DNA of 64,000 bases from NCBI RefSeq assembly GCF_003952365.1, contig NZ_CP034443.1, forward strand, positions 3,651,001-3,715,000, written 5' to 3'. This document shows, one piece after another, positions 35,056 through 43,528 of this stretch (the first letter of the stretch is position 1; each line of letters starts with the position of its first letter). The notes below the pieces were generated by a model. That model was not told the origin of the DNA and did no database searches. It saw only the letters and a program-made list of their open reading frames with translations. Source of the DNA: Mesorhizobium sp. M9A.F.Ca.ET.002.03.1.2 (GTDB lineage: Bacteria; Pseudomonadota; Alphaproteobacteria; Rhizobiales; Rhizobiaceae). The position numbers and the translations under genes are program-made.

Positions 35056-36111
35056 CTATTTTTGCTTGTCGGCTTTGGCATAGGCTTCGCTGAAATAGGC
35101 CAGGAATATGTCCAGCATTCCGTTTTCGTGCGCTTCCTCCATGGTTCGCCATTTGGCGACAAAGGCGTCCCAAGCCAAGCTCTTCTTCGAAGTGAATGAC
35201 GTGGGTGGGAGTTTTCTGCCGATCGCCTCGGGAGACAGGTCGTCAAGCAGCCGGGAGAGCGCAGCCTGCATGGCTGCATAGGTGGCGAATTCGTGCGTCT
35301 TGAGGTCGTGGAAGGCGTCTTCGATACTGTGCCTGGCGTCGAGATAGCCGGCCCTGCGCCGTGCAAACATGATTTCAAGGATGTCGTCGGTTCCTGGGAC
35401 GAACTTCAGGGGATTGTTATCCGCAGCACTGATCATCGTTCGGTGCGTGCTCTTGGCCAGTATTTTCGCAGCCGCACGTGCCTTCAGCAGCAAGGCCAGT
35501 TCCTCGACCACCGTCCGCAGCACCGCGCCGATTTCGGCAGCGACTTCATGCGGATCACGCGATTGAAGCATGTCCGGCGGGATGCCGGCTCCGATCGCGA
35601 TTTCCCGCAGCACCTCGTCCCTCGTCGAGGGGAGGGGCGTGGGCGGCGAAGACGCTGATACCGGTGTTCGCTGCCCGGGCCGCTGCTCCACCGGATTGAA
35701 GAAAGGCTCGTCTCCGAAGTCCAGCGGGCGGCCTGTCGTGACCGGCATTTCTCGTTGCGTCGAACCGTGCCTGCTTTGAGGACCTGTCGTGGCGCGCTCG
35801 TCGTCAATCGATACCAGGATGACGTAGCGGCCGATCAGCAACCGGTCGCCATGGCCGAGCCGGTGCGGGCTGGCCATGCGATGGATCGATCCATTGATGA
35901 AGGTCCCATTGCGGGAGACATCGTGCAGCCAGAACGCGCCTGCCTCGTAGCGAACGTCGCAGTGTCGGCCGGATATGAACTTGTCCGGGTCGGGCAAGGT
36001 CCAGTCACAGGCCTCGCGGCCGATTTCGAAGCTGCGATCACGAGCTGAGTAGCCGGTCGACATACCGGCGGACACGGAGTCGACATTGTTGATCTGCAGC
36101 CTGATGAACAT
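35056..36111 (-). CDS. tagH: T6SS FHA-domain protein TagH/Fha, first copy
   Basis: This 351-residue protein starts with an FHA phosphothreonine-binding domain in the first 100 residues: FEIGREACDWTLPD, FISGRHCDVRY, SRNGTFING. After a Pro-rich linker, the C-terminal 180 residues form the TagH/type VI FHA domain (NPLKFVPGTDDIL, DAFHDLKTHEFATYAAM). It is the expected target of the kinase/phosphatase pair encoded in the same run. A second FHA protein with the same architecture lies at 53256-54716. It is divergent from vgrG. Confidence 0.9.
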   Translation of the reverse strand: MFIRLQINNVDSVSAGMSTGYSARDRSFEIGREACDWTLPDPDKFISGRHCDVRYEAGAFWLHDVSRNGTFINGSIHRMASPHRLGHGDRLLIGRYVILVSIDDERATTGPQSRHGSTQREMPVTTGRPLDFGDEPFFNPVEQRPGQRTPVSASSPPTPLPSTRDEVLREIAIGAGIPPDMLQSRDPHEVAAEIGAVLRTVVEELALLLKARAAAKILAKSTHRTMISAADNNPLKFVPGTDDILEIMFARRRAGYLDARHSIEDAFHDLKTHEFATYAAMQAALSRLLDDLSPEAIGRKLPPTSFTSKKSLAWDAFVAKWRTMEEAHENGMLDIFLAYFSEAYAKADKQK

Positions 36112-36314
36112 TCAAATCGCCGTCGATCGCCTGTCGGGCAACCTCGCCCAAGATACCCCATTATACCAGCAATTCGCGAGCGCGGCGGCACAGAGGCATT
36201 CAAGCCGATGATTCTAAAGTTAACCACGCTGCAGCCCACCAAGTGGTCCCCTTTGGTCGTTGGAAGACATGTGCTAGGCTCAGGCAGAAACGAGCGGCGG
36301 GAGGGGCACGACCC

Positions 36315-38642
36315 ATGCCGAACGAACGTGCCACGGTTGTGCAGACGCCGGTTGGCGCTGAACTGTTGACCTTCACGCATCTTGTCGGGCGTGATGAGAT
36401 CAGCCGTTGCCTGGCCTATACGGTCGGCTTCGTGAGCAGCAGCCCCGATGTCGATCCGCTGAAGATGCTGGGCGGTGCTGTTTCGATCGAAGGTGAATCC
36501 GATCCGAAACGTTGGTTCAGTGGCCTGGTGTCCGAGTTTCGGCTGACCCGGATCGAGGACCGTCTGGCATATTACGAAGCAGTCGTCAGGCCCTGGCTCT
36601 GGTTTCTCGGCAATACGACCGACTGCCGCATTTTCCAGAACATGAGCGTCATCGAAATCGTCGAGGAGGTCTTCTCGAAATACAGCACGGCCAAATTCGA
36701 GAAACGCCTGCAAGGATCTTATCCGCCACGCGAGTACTGCGTGCAGTATGACGAGACCGACCTCGATTTCGTGCAGCGGCTGCTCGAGCACGAAGGCATC
36801 CTGTATTTCTTCGAGCATGACGAGGGCAAGCATACGCTCGTGCTCGCCGATGCCATGAGCAAGCTCAAGCCGGCGCCGGGCTATGAGAAAGTGCCTTATC
36901 ACTTCGAAGGGCAGGGCTCCCGGCGCGATGTCGAATATATCACGGAATGGATTCCGGGCAGTTCGGTGCGGCCGGGTGCCTATGTCCATACTGACTATGA
37001 TTTCGAGAAGCCGGGCGCCGACCTGATGGCCAAATCCGCCCAGCCGTTCAGTCACAAGCTGGCCGCGGGCGAGAATTACCGCCAGCCCGGCGCGCATCTC
37101 GAAGTCGGGCGCGGCGACAGCCTGGCGGCGATCCGGCGCGAGGAAATCCAGGCGGTGCACCAGCGCATCGCCGCCGTCGGAACCGTGCGCGGCCTGTATT
37201 CGGGCTGCACGTTCAAGCTGGATGGCTTCCCAAGAGAGGACCAGAACCAGGAGTATCTGGTGGTCAGCGCCGAATACCGGCTGTTCGATCCGGGTTACAG
37301 GGCCCTTGCCGACGTCGACAGCGAGAACTTCAAGGTGATCCTGGGGGTGGCGCCGACCGCCTTGGCCTATCGCCCGCCGCGGATCACGCCACGGCCGATC
37401 ATGCGCGGCCCCCAGACGGCGACGGTGGTCGGCCCTTCCGGCGAGGAGATATTCACCGACAAGTATGCAAGGGTGAAGGTGCAGTTCCACTGGGACCGTC
37501 TGGGCAAGAAGGACCAGAACAGCTCATGCTTCGTGCGGGTCTCGCAGACCTGGGCCGGCAGCGGCTGGGGTTTCATCCAGATACCGCGCATCGGCCAGGA
37601 GGTGATCGTCGATTTCATCGAGGGCGACCCGGATCTGCCGATCATCACCGGCCGGGTCTACAACGCCTCCCAGATGCCGCCCTACGGGCTGCCGGGCAGC
37701 GCCACGCAATCGGGCTGGAAATCCGACTCATCCAAGGGCGGTGGCGGCTACAACGAGTTGATGTTCGAGGACAAGGCCGGCTCCGAACTGGTCAATTTCC
37801 AGGCGCAGAAGGATCATAACCTTCTGATCAAGAACGACCGCACCAAGCTGGTCCAGCACGACCAGTCGGACCGCATCGACCATGACGCCAAGCACTCCGT
37901 CGGCCACAACCTCGACGAGGACGTCGGCAACAACAAGACGGTGAAGGTCGGCGTCGACCAGACCACGGATATCGGCTCGAACGATACCGAGACGGTGGGG
38001 GCGAACCGTTCGCTGACGGTGATGGCAAACGAGACGATTCACGTCGTGTCGAACTCGACGGAGAACATCGACGCCAACCATTCTCAGACGGTGGCGATCG
38101 TGCAGACCATTACGGTGGGCGCGGCGCGCATCGATACGGTGGGGGCTGCCGAGACGAGAAGCGTCGGCGCGGTGCAGACCAACACTATCGGGGCGTCGCG
38201 GAGCATGACTGTGGGGGCGGGGCAGAGTCATGACATTGGGGCTTCGGACACCTGGAAAGTCGGAGCCAGCCAACTCGTAAAGATTAGCGCGGATCAGAAA
38301 TTCGACGTTGGCGGTGCGCAGGCATCGCAGATCGGCAAGGCCAGATCGGCAAAAATAGGCGCTGATGACGCCACCGATGTCGGCGGTGGGCACACGCTCA
38401 AGGTCGGCAAGGCCAGTGCCGTGGATGTTGCCGCGGACGGCAGTTTCAAGATCGGCAAGAATTTTGCGATCGACGCCGGGGATTCGATTTCACTTACGTG
38501 CGGCAGTGCCTCGATCACAATGAAGAAGGACGGGAACATCATCATCAAGGGCAAAGACATTACCGTCAACGGGTCCGGCAAGATCAATATCAAAGCGTCA
38601 AGTGACATTACCATGAAGGGTTCCAAAATCCACGAAAACTAG
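36315..38642 (+). CDS. vgrG: T6SS spike protein VgrG (TssI)
   Basis: This 775-residue spike protein has the gp27-like part in residues 1 to about 380 (LTFTHLVGRDEISRCLAY, YCVQYDETDLDFVQRLLEHEG), the gp5-like OB domain near 390-480 (VQFHWDRLGKKDQNSSCFVR, PRIGQEVIVDFIEGDPDLP), and a beta-helix-type stalk. From about residue 545 to 720 short repeats of the form VG-x-x-x-T-x-x-(I/V)G occur many times. The end (KDITVNGSGKINIKASSDIT) is stalk-like with no added enzyme domain, so cargo probably rides on a separate PAAR-like tip. The ATG at 36315 has GAGGGG eight bases upstream. It is transcribed opposite to most T6SS genes. Confidence 0.94.
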   Translation: MPNERATVVQTPVGAELLTFTHLVGRDEISRCLAYTVGFVSSSPDVDPLKMLGGAVSIEGESDPKRWFSGLVSEFRLTRIEDRLAYYEAVVRPWLWFLGNTTDCRIFQNMSVIEIVEEVFSKYSTAKFEKRLQGSYPPREYCVQYDETDLDFVQRLLEHEGILYFFEHDEGKHTLVLADAMSKLKPAPGYEKVPYHFEGQGSRRDVEYITEWIPGSSVRPGAYVHTDYDFEKPGADLMAKSAQPFSHKLAAGENYRQPGAHLEVGRGDSLAAIRREEIQAVHQRIAAVGTVRGLYSGCTFKLDGFPREDQNQEYLVVSAEYRLFDPGYRALADVDSENFKVILGVAPTALAYRPPRITPRPIMRGPQTATVVGPSGEEIFTDKYARVKVQFHWDRLGKKDQNSSCFVRVSQTWAGSGWGFIQIPRIGQEVIVDFIEGDPDLPIITGRVYNASQMPPYGLPGSATQSGWKSDSSKGGGGYNELMFEDKAGSELVNFQAQKDHNLLIKNDRTKLVQHDQSDRIDHDAKHSVGHNLDEDVGNNKTVKVGVDQTTDIGSNDTETVGANRSLTVMANETIHVVSNSTENIDANHSQTVAIVQTITVGAARIDTVGAAETRSVGAVQTNTIGASRSMTVGAGQSHDIGASDTWKVGASQLVKISADQKFDVGGAQASQIGKARSAKIGADDATDVGGGHTLKVGKASAVDVAADGSFKIGKNFAIDAGDSISLTCGSASITMKKDGNIIIKGKDITVNGSGKINIKASSDITMKGSKIHEN

Positions 38643-38651
38643 GGGAACCCA

Positions 38652-38705
38652 ATGACGCTTACCATCATCGCGCGCCGTGAGAGACTGGCTGCTCTGCCCA
38701 AATGA
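38652..38705 (+). CDS. Possible 17-residue leader peptide or gene remnant
   Basis: A 17-codon frame (MTLTIIARRERLAALPK) starts ten bases after vgrG and ends with a TGA that overlaps the next ATG. GGGG lies just upstream. It could couple translation of vgrG to the TIGR02270 gene or be the stump of a lost gene. Very short; chance cannot be excluded. Confidence 0.25.
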   Translation: MTLTIIARRERLAALPK

Positions 38706-39742
38706 TCATCATCGAGAATATTATCGGGCAGCATGCTGAGCAGGCGGCTTCCTTGTGGGCACAAAGGGATAGTCTAGTCCTCGACGATCCTCCTGATCTG
38801 GAAGCCGGAGCGGCCATAGACCATAGATTGGAAATAAGCCTCGATGGCCTAAGGGTCGCCGGCACAGGGGCTTGGCCGTGTGTTATCGCTCTCTATGAGG
38901 CGTTTCCCGGCAAGGGCGAACTTTTCGTCGTGTCTTGGACGGCTATCGAATTCGAGAACACTGATTATGTCGCGCAAGCTGTGGAAATCGGTCGTAACGC
39001 GATCGAAGGTCCGGGTGGCCTGCTCGGCGCGCTGGCGTGGCACACGCCTCGCCAGATTGCTCCATGGGTGCGAGCGTGGATCGACGCGCGTGACCCATTC
39101 AAGCGATTCCTGGGCGTGTCGGCCTGCATCGAACACAGTGTCGATCCAAAACTGTTGCTACCGTTGCGATTACGCGATCCCGACGCGTCGGTGCGCGCGG
39201 CGAGCCTGCGCTTGGTCGCGAAGCTTGGTCGTGCTGATCTGGCAGCCGAAGTCAGGAACGCGGGTGCCGATGAGGACCCGCAGGTGCGTTTTTGGGCCGC
39301 TTGGGCTTTGAGCGAACTTGGCTCGGGCGACCTCGCTCTTCCTGAACTGAGGAGGGCAGCAATGCAAGGCGACGACAACACACTGAACGCGCTTCGGGCC
39401 GCCGTGAAGGCGACACCCGTCAAAGAGGCGCGAAGCTGGATAGGTTCGCTATATAGCTTGCCACAGACCGCCTTCCTCGGGGTAAGAGCGGCGGGCATGC
39501 TGGGCGATAGATCGATCCTGCCGTGGTTGATTGACCAGATGGACAATCCCGCCCTTGCGGTAACCGCTGGAGCGTCATTTCTGGAATTGTTTCCCGAGGC
39601 GCGGCAGGAGAGCGATCTCTTCACGAATGACCCTGGCGAGGCAGGACCTCGCTTCGAGCAGTTTTTTGGCGACCGGGCCGAAAGGGTCCCGTTGGCCGGC
39701 AAGATCCTGGAGTGGGGGCGGCGCCAAGGGCACTTCGAGTAG
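38702..39742 (+). CDS. TIGR02270-family T6SS-associated protein, plus-strand copy
   Basis: This 346-residue cytoplasmic protein starts MIIIENIIGQHAEQAASLWA and contains HEAT-like repeats in the middle (SVRAASLRLVAKLGRADLA, PQVRFWAAWALSELGSG). This is the TIGR02270 pattern, a family of unknown function found near vgrG genes. A relative is encoded convergently 72 bases downstream (39815-41020), with matching start (IIGQHAEQAASLW against IVEQHAEDAAFLW) and matching repeat (FWAAWALSELG against FWAAWSCVLLG). It follows vgrG, so it may help assemble or load the spike (inference). Confidence 0.8.
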   Translation: MIIIENIIGQHAEQAASLWAQRDSLVLDDPPDLEAGAAIDHRLEISLDGLRVAGTGAWPCVIALYEAFPGKGELFVVSWTAIEFENTDYVAQAVEIGRNAIEGPGGLLGALAWHTPRQIAPWVRAWIDARDPFKRFLGVSACIEHSVDPKLLLPLRLRDPDASVRAASLRLVAKLGRADLAAEVRNAGADEDPQVRFWAAWALSELGSGDLALPELRRAAMQGDDNTLNALRAAVKATPVKEARSWIGSLYSLPQTAFLGVRAAGMLGDRSILPWLIDQMDNPALAVTAGASFLELFPEARQESDLFTNDPGEAGPRFEQFFGDRAERVPLAGKILEWGRRQGHFE

Positions 39743-39814
39743 TCCGCAAGAACGGGCAGGGTGCCCACTGCCTGCTTGGATCACGATTCCTAAACTCCTA
39801 GCGCGATGCGCATT

Positions 39815-41020
39815 TTAAGATCGTGCTGAGTTGTTGGCCAGTGGGACATCCGGTGCACTTAGCGCCAGGTCCAGGGCGGCGCCTCGCCTCTGTCGCAGCG
39901 TCCCGTTTGCAAAGATCTCCGCGAGACTCGCTGCTGTCAGGGGCTGGCCCTGCAGATACCGTCTGCCCTGACTGAAATCTGCTTGGTTGTACCTCCACCA
40001 TTCGCGGATCTTGCGGACATCGGGCCAGAAAAGATCCTCGTCACGAGGGGATGGGCCGGCTGGTTCATCTTCGGAACCCATATCCGCTAATGGCTTGACG
40101 TGCATCGCTTCGCGATCAAGTGACATTCCCGTTATGGTTTCGAAACTCTCGCCGGCCAGTCGTGCGAGCTTCGGGTCGCGCATGCGTGTGGTCAGCCACG
40201 CCACGAAGATGGGGTCCCCCAGGATGCCTGCGCCGGCGGCGATCAGACGCTCCTTCGAACGATCACCGCGCACATCAAGCAGCCATTGCACTGCGCTTTG
40301 GTGGTTCTCGGCCCGCAACAATAGTTGCACGCCCTTCCAACCAATCCCGTCGACGCTGGCGTGCATCCGCAAGATCTCCAGTGCCTCGTGCCTATCACCA
40401 AGTAATACGCAAGACCATGCGGCCCAGAATCGGCAGGTTTGATCCGAGTCATTTAGAGCCGCCTTGACGTGGCGGAGGAGATCGACGCGTCCGACTTCCC
40501 CCGCTAGCCGCAAGGCTCTGGCGCGCACCGCTGGGGTATCGTTCAGCAACTCCAAAAGGCGCCTCGCGGGGTCAATTCGCCGAACCGAGCACGCGGCCAA
40601 ACCAAGCAGGCGCCGAGTGGGGCGCGCATCGTCCAAAAGGGAGCGTACCCATTCTTGAACCCGATACAGTTCGACCCAACCCAAGGCCGATACCGTGGCT
40701 CGGAACAATTCCGGCAATGCTTCGGTGACGTTCAGGACGTAACCGACCCTGTTTTCCGACAAGCTTTCGAAGGCAAGGACGGCAGCCACGAAAGCTTCGC
40801 CCGGCTCTTGATACTGGTCGAAGGCCCTCTCGGCTACCTGCCAACCCCACTCGCCCGCAATACGAAGACCGTCGATATGTGCCTCCAAGCGGTCGTCCAG
40901 CCGGCCCAAGTTCTTGAGGTACTGATCTGGAGCATCGACCGCCCTATCACGCTGCAGCCAAAGGAACGCCGCGTCTTCGGCATGTTGCTCGACGATATGC
41001 TCGATAACGCGGCGCGACAT
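39815..41020 (-). CDS. TIGR02270-family T6SS-associated protein, minus-strand copy
   Basis: This is a 401-residue paralogue of the plus-strand TIGR02270 protein. It begins MSRRVIEHIVEQHAEDAAFL, followed by LDDRLEAHIDGLRIAG, the same block found in the other copy (IDHRLEISLDGLRVAG). HEAT-like helices cover residues about 150-270. It has a longer C-terminus with DEDLFWPDVRKIREWWRYNQ, a segment seen in full-length members. It lies nine bases downstream of the DUF6484 gene, at the end of the long T6SS run from tssA. Confidence 0.8.
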   Translation of the reverse strand: MSRRVIEHIVEQHAEDAAFLWLQRDRAVDAPDQYLKNLGRLDDRLEAHIDGLRIAGEWGWQVAERAFDQYQEPGEAFVAAVLAFESLSENRVGYVLNVTEALPELFRATVSALGWVELYRVQEWVRSLLDDARPTRRLLGLAACSVRRIDPARRLLELLNDTPAVRARALRLAGEVGRVDLLRHVKAALNDSDQTCRFWAAWSCVLLGDRHEALEILRMHASVDGIGWKGVQLLLRAENHQSAVQWLLDVRGDRSKERLIAAGAGILGDPIFVAWLTTRMRDPKLARLAGESFETITGMSLDREAMHVKPLADMGSEDEPAGPSPRDEDLFWPDVRKIREWWRYNQADFSQGRRYLQGQPLTAASLAEIFANGTLRQRRGAALDLALSAPDVPLANNSARS

Positions 41021-41029
41021 CCAGGGGCT

Positions 41030-41482
41030 CTAGTTTAGCTGGATCGAGCCCCCTTTGATCTTGTTGGGGCCGGACGAGCGGCTGAGAATATAGGTGCCGC
41101 GCAGGATGATCTTTCCAGTGCGGGTGAGCGTGATGCTGGCCTTGCCGCAGCGCAGCACGATCTCGCGTTCAGCGGAAAGCTCCAGGCGCTCGCCGTCAAG
41201 GGTCACGGCGACGTCCTCGACGGGAACCGGCTTCGGATTCAGCAGGCGGCCCAGAATGATCGGGCGGTCTGGGTCGCCACCATCGAACATCACCACCACG
41301 TCGGTCCCGAAATCCGACGCCTCGAGCATGGTTGCCGCGCGCGCAGCAACCATCCTGCTCTCGATTCCGTCCAGTAGGGAGACGATCGGCTCGCCTGACT
41401 TGTTGCGTCCTATGAAGGTGCCGATGACAAGGCCATCGCTGAGACCGCTGCCTATGCGCGCGAAGTCGGGGCGATCGTTCAC
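41030..41482 (-). CDS. DUF6484-type protein resembling a VgrG stalk end
   Basis: This 150-residue protein has an N-terminal beta-barrel-like part (GLVIGTFIGRNKSGEPIVSL, MFDGGDPDRPIILGRL) and a C-terminal part rich in short strands (ITLTRTGKIILRG, then GPNKIKGGSIQLN). The last part resembles the end of the VgrG encoded nearby. DUF6484 proteins occur in T6SS loci and may be small spike-associated parts. The name is assigned from pattern memory. It is preceded by the putative immunity genes and followed by the TIGR02270 gene on the same strand. Confidence 0.7.
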   Translation of the reverse strand: MNDRPDFARIGSGLSDGLVIGTFIGRNKSGEPIVSLLDGIESRMVAARAATMLEASDFGTDVVVMFDGGDPDRPIILGRLLNPKPVPVEDVAVTLDGERLELSAEREIVLRCGKASITLTRTGKIILRGTYILSRSSGPNKIKGGSIQLN

Positions 41483-41556
41483 AGGTGCTTACCTTGTGAT
41501 TACCTTGATGTCTTTAGCGCATGATAGCCGTGATCGGCATGCGGCGCAATTCGTCG

Positions 41557-42531
41557 CTATGCTATGGGGAGAACTCCAGGAGCAACGACCTGCACCCGGA
41601 GGATACAATTCGACATGGTGCTATACAAAACTTGCAACGTGTACTCTGGGAATATCCAGATTGCGTCTCCCGTGAAATCCTCGTCGTGGTGCTTGACCGG
41701 CTCTGCTGAAATCTTTCGGAATACAACTTCGGGCGAATCGTCGAAATGCAAGCCATTCGGGAGCGCGCCGGGCCAACGCGCTCCGTCGGCTTCGTATTCT
41801 CGAAAGAACAGAACATGAGTTAGGACCAGATCGCGGCCTCGATCCAAATACCGGAAGTGAAGGAAAAGACCCAGGTGTGTACCGAACCTTGCAACCAAGC
41901 CGCCTTCATCGCCCTCCAGATTTTGCTCCAATCGCAGAGGCGAAAACATAAGGCGGAGTTGAGGGTCGGATAACTTCTTGCCAAGAGCGGATATGATGTT
42001 TGGGGTTGATGGTATCAGAGCGATATCGTCGTAGTCAGCAGGCATTGGCGGCGGTCGAAGTTGACACGAAACGAAACCTATATTCGTTCCGCCATTTGCA
42101 TAACCTACAATAAGCTGAAACTGCGGAAGCTCCCATGTGTCCCTGACGTAGGAACGCCGGGTATTTTCGTGCTCGACCAGCCTGTCTCGCGTCGCAATCC
42201 TGCTGTCCGAAGCCACAAGGCCAGCAGGCAAGGACCCCCGGTACGGGCCGACATCATGGTGCTCGCAGTAAAAGTAGATTTGAATGAGCAGCATCGGTTC
42301 GTTCTTAGGGTCCTCTATTTCCTGGCCGAGCAGGTGCGCTCTTGCCTCGAACCCCAATTCCACACCAAGCTTCTTGTTGAGAAGCCAATCCTGAGCACTC
42401 AGCACTGACCCGTCATTCTCGTCGAGCGCGACTTCCGGCTGCCGCAAAATAGCCAGCCGCGACATCAAGGCCTGAACCTCGGTGTCCGTTGACGGCCTTC
42501 CAAGAAGGCTCACGCTTCCGCTGAAGTCCAT
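41557..42531 (-). CDS. Putative immunity-type protein with a duplicated domain
   Basis: This 324-residue cytoplasmic protein has no known name. It contains two copies of one pattern. The first reads PYRGSLPAGL, then TRDRL, DTWELPQFQLIVGY and GFVSCQL; the second reads WPGALPNGLHFDDS, then AIWIFPEYTLQVLY and ILRVQVV. The N-terminus (MDFSGSVSLLGRPSTDTEV) resembles that of the next gene upstream (MDYRKWIDLFGRKNDDPQV). The G-x-LP-x-GL then W/P-x-(Y/F)-x-L-x-V-x-Y pattern is common in small immunity proteins of polymorphic toxins. It probably protects against a toxin of the adjacent PAAR module. GC content is visibly lower than in the T6SS core. Confidence 0.6.
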   Translation of the reverse strand: MDFSGSVSLLGRPSTDTEVQALMSRLAILRQPEVALDENDGSVLSAQDWLLNKKLGVELGFEARAHLLGQEIEDPKNEPMLLIQIYFYCEHHDVGPYRGSLPAGLVASDSRIATRDRLVEHENTRRSYVRDTWELPQFQLIVGYANGGTNIGFVSCQLRPPPMPADYDDIALIPSTPNIISALGKKLSDPQLRLMFSPLRLEQNLEGDEGGLVARFGTHLGLFLHFRYLDRGRDLVLTHVLFFREYEADGARWPGALPNGLHFDDSPEVVFRKISAEPVKHHDEDFTGDAIWIFPEYTLQVLYSTMSNCILRVQVVAPGVLPIA

Positions 42532-42551
42532 ACCTGGGCCGCATCCGTCTA

Positions 42552-42986
42552 CTATTTCGGTTCTTCCATGCTTAAGGTAACCTTCATCAGCGCGTCACCG
42601 CCGATTTTGTAGCGAGCCCTTAGAAGGAGATTGTCGGACATTCTCCATTGGTCCCAAGCTTCCTCTTGCTCGACCGGAGTTCCAAACTTTTTCCTCAGGC
42701 TCGGCCGGGTTGCATCTTTCGAAATATCATAAGGAGCCGGCCAAGGTTCCCTTTTTACATGCATGGTCACACTAGTGAGCACACATGTGCCGGCCCCCCC
42801 AGGAACATCCTTGAAGAGTTCGACATCTTCGAATTGAAGAGTCATCCCATCTGCATCAACGGTCAGGTAGATCTCGTCCCTTGGCATTACCACACGTTTT
42901 ATGACACCTGCCCGTTTCAATTGTTCCTTAACCTGCGGATCGTCATTCTTCCTTCCAAAAAGGTCGATCCATTTTCGGTAGTCCAT
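42552..42986 (-). CDS. Putative immunity protein for the adjacent toxin
   Basis: This 144-residue cytoplasmic protein is encoded 29 bases downstream of the putative toxin gene. It shares its start and its C-terminal pattern (ATRPSLRKKFG, DQWRMSDNLLLRARY, GGDALMKVTL) with the first half of the following gene product (ATRDRL, DTWELPQFQLIVGY, GGTNIGFVS). No family name is recognised. Position, size and acidic/basic mix fit a cognate immunity protein. GGAGG six bases upstream fixes the ATG at 42986; the longer frame to 43028 is not needed. Confidence 0.62.
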   Translation of the reverse strand: MDYRKWIDLFGRKNDDPQVKEQLKRAGVIKRVVMPRDEIYLTVDADGMTLQFEDVELFKDVPGGAGTCVLTSVTMHVKREPWPAPYDISKDATRPSLRKKFGTPVEQEEAWDQWRMSDNLLLRARYKIGGDALMKVTLSMEEPK

Positions 42987-43015
42987 TACTGCCTCCGTAC
43001 TAGCTCGATCAACGA

Positions 43016-43528
43016 TCAACCCTCGCACTCCTTGACCACTTCTTTGATCATTCCTTCGTAGTCAAACTCTTTTAGTTCCTTGACCGCCGCTGCATAAGCT
43101 GCTTCGCACTCGGTGTCGTCCAGCGCTTCCTGTAGTGCGTCTGTATCTCGCTTTATGGCAGCATCCATGCTCTTCTTGGTTTCCGCGTCCGGCTTCATCA
43201 ACGGTTTGTTCAAATTTCCGCACGTCTTGCTATCCGACCGGTGAACTTTGCGTGGGATGACGATAGCCATACCCCTGCTTTCTGTTCTGCCCTTTACGCA
43301 CTTTGCTACTTCTGGGTCGAACGGCCCAAAGCGTTTCACGGCGCGTGCATATAGAGTTCCCTTCGCCGGTACGTGGTCGCGTTCCCATACTCGCGACCCA
43401 TCTGCTCGACTCGCCTTTCCACTGTTACAAAGACTTCCATAGCTTCCAACCTCGCCGCATTTGTGCATCGGCTTGTTGTCCGGAGCCTGCTTGTTTCCGG
43501 TCGAGGTGGCGGAGTTCTTAGCTCCCAT
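43016..43528 (-). CDS. Putative T6SS toxin carried by the DUF4150 tip
   Basis: This 170-residue protein has four N-terminal cysteines (HKCGEVGSYGSLC among them), then WERDHVPAKGTLYARA and GMAIVIPRKVHRSDSKTCG, and a helical, charged C-terminus. The D-H-x-P-x-K motif followed by a second IP-x-x-x-H motif suggests a metal-dependent nuclease of the HNH/beta-beta-alpha type, but this is inference. Its ATG lies within the last codons of the DUF4150 gene (11-base overlap), where other bacteria have the toxin fused to the DUF4150 domain. Putative immunity genes follow. A different enzyme activity is possible. Confidence 0.6.
   Translation of the reverse strand: MGAKNSATSTGNKQAPDNKPMHKCGEVGSYGSLCNSGKASRADGSRVWERDHVPAKGTLYARAVKRFGPFDPEVAKCVKGRTESRGMAIVIPRKVHRSDSKTCGNLNKPLMKPDAETKKSMDAAIKRDTDALQEALDDTECEAAYAAAVKELKEFDYEGMIKEVVKECEG

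Noticed and set aside
35835..37490. 551-codon minus-strand open frame
   Set aside because: It runs antisense through vgrG and across the FHA gene in another frame; both real genes have strong domain evidence.
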